From NCBI GenBank assembly GCA_035943635.1, contig DASZBX010000105.1:124001-188000 (forward strand): DNA of 64,000 nucleotides. Reading direction: 5' to 3'. Positions 58,586-64,000 of the stretch are shown here, in pieces. Made by a program: the position numbers and the translations under genes. The stretch comes from DASZBX01 sp035943635. GTDB lineage: Bacteria > Actinomycetota > Actinomycetes > Streptomycetales > Catenulisporaceae. The notes beneath the pieces were generated by a model, which saw only the letters and a program-made list of their open reading frames with translations, searched no databases and was not told the origin of the DNA. Numbering within the stretch: the stretch's first letter is position 1; each line of letters starts with the position of its first letter.

Positions 58586-60832
58586 TCACGGAGTGAGGCC
58601 GGCGGCGGCGTCCGCCGCGGTGTCCGTTGCCGCGGCGGGGCCGCCGTCGGCGTCTTCGCCGCGGTCGTCGGTGCTGCGGCCGCCCGCCGAGGTCGCGCCG
58701 TCTGCCGCCTCCGCGTCCGAGTCCGCCTCGGCCAGGCCGAAGCGGTCGTGCAGCCGGCGCAGCGGGGCCGGGGCCCACCAGGCGGCCCGGCCGAGCAGGC
58801 CCATCGTGGCCGGGACCAGCAGCACCCGGACCAGGGTGGCGTCCACCAGGACCGCCACGGTCAGCCCGAGCCCGATCTGCCCGATGATCGCCGACCCGCC
58901 GACCATGAAGCAGGCGAAGACCACCGAGATCAGCAGGGCCGCGCTGGTCACGATCCGGCCGGACCGCTGCAGCCCGACCGGGACCGCCTCGACGGCCGCG
59001 GTGACCGACTCGGCCGGACCGGCCGCGCTCCTGCGCCGCAGGTACAGCTCGCGGACCCGGGCCAGGATGAACACCTCGTAGTCCATCGCCAGCCCGAACG
59101 CGATCGCGCCGACCAGCGGCACCGTGGTGATGTTCAGCGACCCGACGCCCTGCGCCCCGAACAGCCCGGCGAAGTGCCCGTCCTGGAAGACCCAGGTGAC
59201 CACGCCCAGCGCCGCGCCCAGGCTCAGCAGCGTGGTCAGGATGGTCTTGACCGGGATCAGCACCGACCCGGTGAACGCGAACAGCAGCACCAGGATCGCC
59301 GCGCCGACCAGCAGCAACGCCCACGGCAGGCCCTGCCCGAGCATGTCGTCGAAGTCCACGACCTGCGCGGCCCGCCCGGTCACCTGCACGTTCAGCGTCC
59401 CGCGGTCGGCCCGGATCTGCCGCACCACGCCCTGCGCGACGTCCCCGTCGTCCGAGCCGGACGGCACGAGGTCGACCAGCAGGTCGCCGGTCGACAAGGT
59501 CGAGTTCGTGGCGCTCAGCACGCCCGGCAGGGTCGGGAGCGTCCGCGCGAACGCGTCGTAGGCCGTCCCGCGACCCTCGAACAGTACCTCGATCGGGGAC
59601 GTCGACGCGTTGCCCCAGTGCGCCTCCTGGACCTCGTACGCGGCCCGCGGCTCGCTGCCGGGCGGCAGCGACCGGGCGTCGCCGTTGGACAGGCTCAGGC
59701 TCAGCAGCGGCGCGGCGCCCGCGGCCAGCACCGCGACCAGGCCGAGCAGCACCGGCAGCCGGAACCGCACCGCGAACCGGCCGATCCGGGCGAACATCCC
59801 GTCGTCGGAGAACGTCGCCCGCGGCTTGATCCGGCCTCCGCACAGGACCAGCAACGCGGGCAGCAGGGTGAGCGCGGCCACCATGTCCACGGCGACCACC
59901 GCGGCCACCGCCAGGCCCATCGAGCGCAGGAAGCTGCTGTCGAACACGGTCAGGCCGAGCGCGCACATGGTGACCGTCAGCCCGGAGAACAGCACGGTCC
60001 GCCCGGCGGTGCGCAGGGTCCGCTCGACCGCCTTCTGTTTGTCCCAGGTGTGCACGCGTTCCTCCCGGAAGCGGGTGATGATCAGCAGGCTGTAGTCGAC
60101 GGCCAGGCCGAGCCCGATCATCGTCGTGATCTGCAGCGCGTAGGTGGAGATCGAGGTGACCTCGGAGAACCCGAACAGGATGAGCAGCGTGCAGGAGATC
60201 GCGCAGACCGCGACGGCCAGCGGCAGTGCGGCCGCGACGAACCCGCCGAAGACGAAGAACAACCCGATCAGCACGATCGGCAGGGACAGTTCCTCGGCCA
60301 GCTGCGCCGACTTCTTGATCGAGTGGTTCATCTGCTGGTTCAGCAGGTGGCCGCCGGTGACGTCGACATCCGCCCCGGTGATGGTGTGCAGGGCGGTGTA
60401 GGCGTTGTCCTCGGCCGTGTCCCGCGCGTCGTCCGTCAGAGTGAACCGGAACTGCACGCTGATGCCGAGAGCCTGCTGATCAGCGGAGACTCCGCTGTGG
60501 GGGTATGGATCCGGTACCGACTCGACCCCCGGGATCGCCCGGACGGTGGTCAGTATGTGCTCGATCTGCTGGCGGAACGCGGGGCTCGTGACCGAGCCGT
60601 CCGTCCCGCCCGCGTTGCCGACGACCGCGGTGATCGAGTCGCCGGCCTTGTCGGCGTCGTCGAGCACGTTCCCCGCCTGCGCGGATTCGCTGCTCGCCGG
60701 TACGCCGACTCCGCCGGTGAACCGGCCGGTGACCTGGCCGCCGATCGTGAACCCGAGAAAGATCAGGACCAACCAGACCAACGAGGTGAGCGCGGGATGC
60801 TTGATCACCGCGGCTCGCAAAGCTGTGGACAT
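58586..60832 (-). CDS. MMPL/RND-type membrane transporter
   Basis: A 748-residue MMPL-family transporter. An N-terminal helix (LTSLVWLVLIFLGFTIGG) is followed by an extracytoplasmic loop, then a five- to six-helix block with the family motif GLGLAVDYSLLIITRFREE (~250-270), a second loop, and a second helix block with FGLAMDYEVFILARVRELYLRRR (~590-610). The C-terminal 60 residues are acidic and disordered. Proteins of this family export lipids or other molecules using the proton gradient. It begins at ATG 60832. Palindromic elements flank it: copy 6 at its 3' side and copy 7 before its start region. Confidence 0.9.
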   Translation of the reverse strand: MSTALRAAVIKHPALTSLVWLVLIFLGFTIGGQVTGRFTGGVGVPASSESAQAGNVLDDADKAGDSITAVVGNAGGTDGSVTSPAFRQQIEHILTTVRAIPGVESVPDPYPHSGVSADQQALGISVQFRFTLTDDARDTAEDNAYTALHTITGADVDVTGGHLLNQQMNHSIKKSAQLAEELSLPIVLIGLFFVFGGFVAAALPLAVAVCAISCTLLILFGFSEVTSISTYALQITTMIGLGLAVDYSLLIITRFREERVHTWDKQKAVERTLRTAGRTVLFSGLTVTMCALGLTVFDSSFLRSMGLAVAAVVAVDMVAALTLLPALLVLCGGRIKPRATFSDDGMFARIGRFAVRFRLPVLLGLVAVLAAGAAPLLSLSLSNGDARSLPPGSEPRAAYEVQEAHWGNASTSPIEVLFEGRGTAYDAFARTLPTLPGVLSATNSTLSTGDLLVDLVPSGSDDGDVAQGVVRQIRADRGTLNVQVTGRAAQVVDFDDMLGQGLPWALLLVGAAILVLLFAFTGSVLIPVKTILTTLLSLGAALGVVTWVFQDGHFAGLFGAQGVGSLNITTVPLVGAIAFGLAMDYEVFILARVRELYLRRRSAAGPAESVTAAVEAVPVGLQRSGRIVTSAALLISVVFACFMVGGSAIIGQIGLGLTVAVLVDATLVRVLLVPATMGLLGRAAWWAPAPLRRLHDRFGLAEADSDAEAADGATSAGGRSTDDRGEDADGGPAAATDTAADAAAGLTP

Positions 60833-60977
60833 CGTGAGGGCTCCTAGGACACTGAACGCCTATATCAGGACGCCCACAGCATTCCGTCCGAGCCCTGCTC
60901 ACCACATCGCCACCGGGCGCGATATCCCCGGCGGCGTCGTCTCCCTCGCGCGGGGGATCGGCTCCCTCGCTCCGGCT

Positions 60978-61140
60978 AGACGAGTTGTTCCGGATTCTGG
61001 CGCCTGAGCCGAGTGGCCGGTAGGTGCGCTGACCTGCCGGGTGAGTGCGCACGGCGAAACGGCTCAGCGGTGGTGGCTGCGCGCGCCCAGGCGCCGCCGA
61101 TCAGCCGTTTCGCCGCGCCAGAATCCGGAACAACTCGTCT
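60978..61140. repeat. Palindromic element copy 7 (163 bp, inverted orientation)
   Basis: Arms 60978-61003 and 61115-61140 are perfect 26-bp inverted repeats flanked by TA (GCTAGACG...CGTCTAGGG). The extra segment (CCTGAGCCGAGT..., containing ACCTGCCGGGTGAGTGCGCAC) is on the left and is the reverse complement of the right-hand segment of copies 1 and 5, so this copy is inserted in the opposite orientation. It lies between the MMPL start (60832) and the Excalibur-gene stop (61182). Confidence 0.9.
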
Positions 61141-61181
61141 AGGGAAGAACCCTTAGGAGCGGCCGGTGCGCCCGGGCGGCG

Positions 61182-61970
61182 TCAGATCCGTTCCCAGCGC
61201 CAGCCGTCGTTGTCCTCGCACTTGATCGCGTCGCCGTTGGCGTCGATGCCGGTCGCGTTGTGGTCGCTGCTGCGGCACAACTCGCCGGGCGTGTAGCACT
61301 TGCCGCCGTTCGTCAGCGGTGTGCAGCCTTGCTGCGCCGGCGGGTTGGTCTTCACGGGCTTCGGCGGTGCCGGGGCCTTCGTCGTGTGCACCGGGGCGGG
61401 CTGCGTGCGGACCGGCGCAGGCTGGGTGTGGACCGGTGCAGGGGTGGTCGTGACGATGACAGGGGGCGGCGTCGTCACCACGATCGTCGGCGCCGCAGTC
61501 GTCGGCGCCACAGTCGTGGGCAGCGCGGACGGGCTGGCCGTCGGCGTGACCGCCGCAGGGGTCACCCCGCCGGCCGCGACCGGGTTGGACGCGGCCGTCT
61601 TGGCCGGGGGCGCGGTCACGCCGGCCAGTACGACGAGCGCCATGAAGCCGACTGCGGCGGTGATGATGCTGCGCCGCTTGACCGACCAGTCCGTCCGCTT
61701 CCAGAGCAACGCGAGACCGACCGGGAAGGCGAAGATCGTCAAAAGCACTACGTAGCCGGTCCGCCGATACCAGGGCTGCATCGACTGGGCCGACATGTAC
61801 TGCGTCTGCGCCGACGCGGCCCGGAACGGCGAGATGATCGTCTCGTCGTCCGCGACCCACAGCTCCCAGCCGGAGGGCGGCGGCGGCCAGTACGGGTCGG
61901 GTTCCCAACCGGGCGGCGGAGTCCAGTCCGCGGGCGGCTGGGGCCAGTTCGGCGGTGGGTTGTATCTCAT
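61182..61970 (-). CDS. Membrane protein with DUF2510-like N-terminus and Excalibur-like C-terminal domain
   Basis: A 262-residue protein. The first 35 residues are Pro/Trp-rich (NPPPNWPQPPADWTPPPGWEPDP), like DUF2510 tails, then a cytosolic region and two membrane helices (about 75-95 VVLLTIFAFPVGLALLW, 105-122 IITAAVGFMALVVLAGV). A Pro/Thr/Val repeat spacer follows (TIVVTTPPPVIVTTTPAPVHTQPAPV). The C-terminal about 45 residues, with CTPLTNGGKCYTPGELCRSS and DANGDAIKCEDNDGWRW, resemble the Excalibur extracellular calcium-binding fold. ATG 61970 is the start. It probably sits at the cell surface; function unknown. Palindromic copy 7 follows the stop. Confidence 0.72.
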   Translation of the reverse strand: MRYNPPPNWPQPPADWTPPPGWEPDPYWPPPPSGWELWVADDETIISPFRAASAQTQYMSAQSMQPWYRRTGYVVLLTIFAFPVGLALLWKRTDWSVKRRSIITAAVGFMALVVLAGVTAPPAKTAASNPVAAGGVTPAAVTPTASPSALPTTVAPTTAAPTIVVTTPPPVIVTTTPAPVHTQPAPVRTQPAPVHTTKAPAPPKPVKTNPPAQQGCTPLTNGGKCYTPGELCRSSDHNATGIDANGDAIKCEDNDGWRWERI

Positions 61971-62202
61971 GAACGCCCCCTCGGCGTGGGGCGGCGACCC
62001 GCCGGGGCCGCGGAACCGCCGAGCCCGGCCGACGTCGACGCCCTGGATGCAGTCGTCGGTACTGCGCAACGGCATGACGCTAGACCCGGGCGAAGGAAAA
62101 GAAGTGGTAAAAACACAGCTTGTAACACGAGTGCGACCTATGCGAATCCAGAACGTGACCGTGGCGTCGCGACCTGTCAGTGCAGAGCCGGCGCCCGAAC
62201 CC

Positions 62203-62892
62203 TCACCGCCCGGGGGTGGCCAGGCCGGATTCGTAGGCGTAGACGACCGCGTGAATGCGGTCTCTGAGGTGCAGCTTCGCCAGGACGTTGCTGACGTGGG
62301 TCTTGACCGTGTGTTCGCTCACGACGAAGGCGGCGGCGATCTCGGCGTTGGACTTGCCCTGCGCCAGCAGTACCAGGGTCTCGCGTTCGCGGACGGTGAG
62401 CTGGGCCAGCGCGGCGGCCTGGGCCTGGGCGGGGGTCTGGCCGGGCTGCGCGCCGGGGCCGGGCAGCGGGCGCTGCGCGGCGAACTCGGCGATCATGCGC
62501 CGGGTGACGCTGGGCGCGAGCAGGGCCTCGCCGCCGGCGACCACCCGGACGGCGTGGATCAGGTCGTCGCGGCGCAGGTCCTTGAGCAGGAAGCCGCTGG
62601 CGCCGGCGCGCAGGGCGGCGTAGACGTAGTCGTCGAGGTCGAAAGTGGTCAGCATGATCACCCGGCAGTCGGTGTCGGCGCAGATCGCCCCGGCGGCGGC
62701 CAGGCCGTCCAGGACGGGCATCCGGACGTCCAGCAGCGCCACATCGGCTTTCTGCGCCTTGACCGCGTCGATCGCCTGCCGGCCGTTCTCGGCCTCGGCG
62801 ACCACCTCGATGTCCGGCTGGGCGTCCAGGATCATCGCGAAGCCGGCCCGGACCAGCTCCTGATCGTCGGCGACGACGATGCGTATGGGCAC
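62203..62892 (-). CDS. NarL/LuxR-family response regulator
   Basis: A 229-residue regulator with a receiver domain (1-125; ADDQELVRAGF at the start and LLDVRMPVLDGL containing the phospho-accepting Asp at about 54) and a C-terminal LuxR-type HTH (about 155-220, with LTVRERETLVLLAQGKSNAEIAAAFVVSEHTVKTHVSNVLAKL). The start is GTG 62892, with AGAGAGG upstream. It follows the histidine kinase by 68 bases in the same operon, which therefore phosphorylates it. The target genes are unknown, though such pairs often control adjacent transport or antibiotic-response genes; the MMPL transporter lies two genes downstream. Confidence 0.92.
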   Translation of the reverse strand: MPIRIVVADDQELVRAGFAMILDAQPDIEVVAEAENGRQAIDAVKAQKADVALLDVRMPVLDGLAAAGAICADTDCRVIMLTTFDLDDYVYAALRAGASGFLLKDLRRDDLIHAVRVVAGGEALLAPSVTRRMIAEFAAQRPLPGPGAQPGQTPAQAQAAALAQLTVRERETLVLLAQGKSNAEIAAAFVVSEHTVKTHVSNVLAKLHLRDRIHAVVYAYESGLATPGR

Positions 62893-62960
62893 GAATGCCT
62901 CTCTCCCGTGGTTGATGCAGTGATGACGCGACGCGACGCGCCGCGGCAGGCGCGGCCGAG

Positions 62961-64000
62961 TCAGCGGCCAGCGAATGGTATCAATGCCGTGACCGCGTAG
63001 CCCCCGCCGTCGCGGCCCGGACCGCTGGTCACCTCGCCCCCGCAGGCTGAGATGCGTTCCCTGATGCCGATCAGGCCCCGGCCCGCGCCGGGCAGGCCGG
63101 AGACCGGCGAGGTGCCGACCGATGCCGAGGCGGCAAGGCCGGGGCTCAGGCCGAGGCCGTCGTCTTCGACCCGGACCGTGAGGCGTTCCGCACCCCAGCT
63201 CAACCGCACCTCGCTGCGGCAGGCGCGGGCGTGCTTGACCGTGTTGGTCAGCGACTCCTGCACGGTCCGGTACACGGCCATCTCCACATCCGCCGGCAGC
63301 GGCCGCTGCTCGCCCTCGGTGACCAGGTGGACGTCGAGCCCCGTCGCCCGCACGGACTCCAGCAGCTTGGGCAAGGCGTCGATGGTCGGCTGCGGGGACA
63401 GGGCGAGGGTGTCGTCCTCGCGCAGAACCCCGAGCATGCGGCGCAGCTGGACCAGCGCGTCCCGGCCCGCGTCGGCGATCGCCTCGAACGCCTGCTCCGC
63501 CTTCTCCGGCGCGGAACGCACCACCACCGGCCCGGCTTCGGCCTGCACCACCATCACGCTGACCGAGTGGGCCAGGACGTCGTGCATGTCGCGGGCGATC
63601 CGGGCCCGTTCCTCGGCGCTGGCCTCGGCGACCCGGGCGGCCGCGCTCTCCTGTTCCGTGCGCATCTGCTCGGCGAACAGCTGTGCGTACATCCGCTGCT
63701 GGTGCGCGAGCCGTCCGACCGCGAGCGCGAAGCTGTAGGTGATCCCGTTCAGCAGGGCGCTCTCGGAGGAGTGCACGGCCAGGAACGTGCCGGCGATCGT
63801 GGTCACCGCCGCGATCCGCATCTGCCAGCGTTTGCCCAGGTAGGCGACGGTCGCAATGGCGACCAGCAGGCCGATCGGGGCGCCGGAGAACGGCGAGTGG
63901 GTCGCGGCGGTGTGCGCGGCGAAGGTGTAAGTCAGCGAGATCAGGCCGACGGCCACGAACACCGTGAACGGGAACCGCCGGCGCCAGAACAGCGGGATGC
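62961..64000 (-). CDS. Sensor histidine kinase, HisKA_3 type (5' end outside window)
   Basis: At least 346 residues; the frame runs off the window end, so the N-terminus is missing. The visible part has hydrophobic segments (VAVGLISLTYTFA, LLVAIATVAYLG), then the dimerisation helix with the phospho-accepting His in ARDMHDVLAHSVS and an HATPase domain (ESLTNTVKHARAC, VRVEDDGLGLSP, GLIGIRERIS). The sequence reading leftward past 63962 remains open (FPFTVFVAVG), so the internal GTG at 63962 is not the true start. It is the upstream partner of the LuxR-type regulator. It belongs to the NarX/DesK-like class common in actinobacteria. Confidence 0.9.
   Translation of the reverse strand, partial: IPLFWRRRFPFTVFVAVGLISLTYTFAAHTAATHSPFSGAPIGLLVAIATVAYLGKRWQMRIAAVTTIAGTFLAVHSSESALLNGITYSFALAVGRLAHQQRMYAQLFAEQMRTEQESAAARVAEASAEERARIARDMHDVLAHSVSVMVVQAEAGPVVVRSAPEKAEQAFEAIADAGRDALVQLRRMLGVLREDDTLALSPQPTIDALPKLLESVRATGLDVHLVTEGEQRPLPADVEMAVYRTVQESLTNTVKHARACRSEVRLSWGAERLTVRVEDDGLGLSPGLAASASVGTSPVSGLPGAGRGLIGIRERISACGGEVTSGPGRDGGGYAVTALIPFAGR

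Overview
The window is one stretch of a very GC-rich actinobacterial chromosome (about 70-75% G+C in most genes by eye, with third codon positions almost all G or C). Markers of Actinomycetota are the complete GlgE/TreS/Pep2 alpha-glucan route, an IcmA-type acyl-CoA mutase, an MprAB-HtrA stress module, DUF6230/DUF6114 membrane and surface genes, DUF4192, and a principal sigma factor followed by a DUF7455 zinc protein and a ParE-type topoisomerase subunit. From memory, the order ABC transporter - GntR regulator - sigma factor - DUF7455 - parE resembles the whiH-hrdB-parE neighbourhood of Streptomyces. I infer a Streptomyces-like or Catenulispora-like filamentous actinobacterium; the species cannot be read from this window.

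Layout: 0-5 kb holds the end of ilvD, a MarR regulator, an acyl-CoA ligase, a small lower-GC island (XRE-ImmA gene with an altered metalloprotease motif plus a PIN-like fragment) and a lipoprotein. 5-10 kb has an ABM/TetR pair divergent from an icmA-like mutase, then a zinc-ribbon membrane protein. 10-12.4 kb has two adjacent genes of duplicated YbjQ (DUF74) domains. 12.5-24.7 kb is the glycogen/trehalose cluster (glgX, glgP, glgE, treS, pep2, with no glgB), interrupted by an orphan TetR ligand domain and a two-gene toxin-antitoxin-like cassette. 24.8-31.7 kb carries uppP, two hypotheticals, an FAD amine-oxidase-like enzyme, an AI-2E transporter, a GroES-like protein, a DUF3618 protein and a Bcp peroxiredoxin. 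31.8-34.3 kb is a secreted protein/DUF6114/DUF6230 operon. 35-38 kb has a thioredoxin-TPR protein, a TetR regulator with a long N-tail and a QW-repeat protein. 38.3-42.7 kb is response regulator, histidine kinase and HtrA, with matching CTCAG-N6-CTCAG repeats upstream of both the regulator and the protease. 42.9-50.4 kb has DUF4192, a NUDIX regulator, an ABC pair and a WhiH-like GntR regulator. 50.9-58.5 kb has a SpoIIE phosphatase, the principal sigma factor, the DUF7455 protein and parE. 58.6-64 kb has an MMPL transporter, an Excalibur-like protein and a LuxR-type two-component pair whose kinase runs off the window.

The most unusual signal is a family of at least seven palindromic elements (92-215 bp, one truncated) between genes at about 0.86, 7.7, 10.4, 35.0, 50.4, 58.5 and 61.0 kb. 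They share roughly 26-bp terminal inverted repeats, have TA at the ends, vary in internal length, and occur in both orientations. Two of them supply the TAG stop codon of the gene they follow. They look like a non-autonomous miniature transposon that has come to sit at gene ends and could act as bidirectional terminators or mRNA 3' ends.
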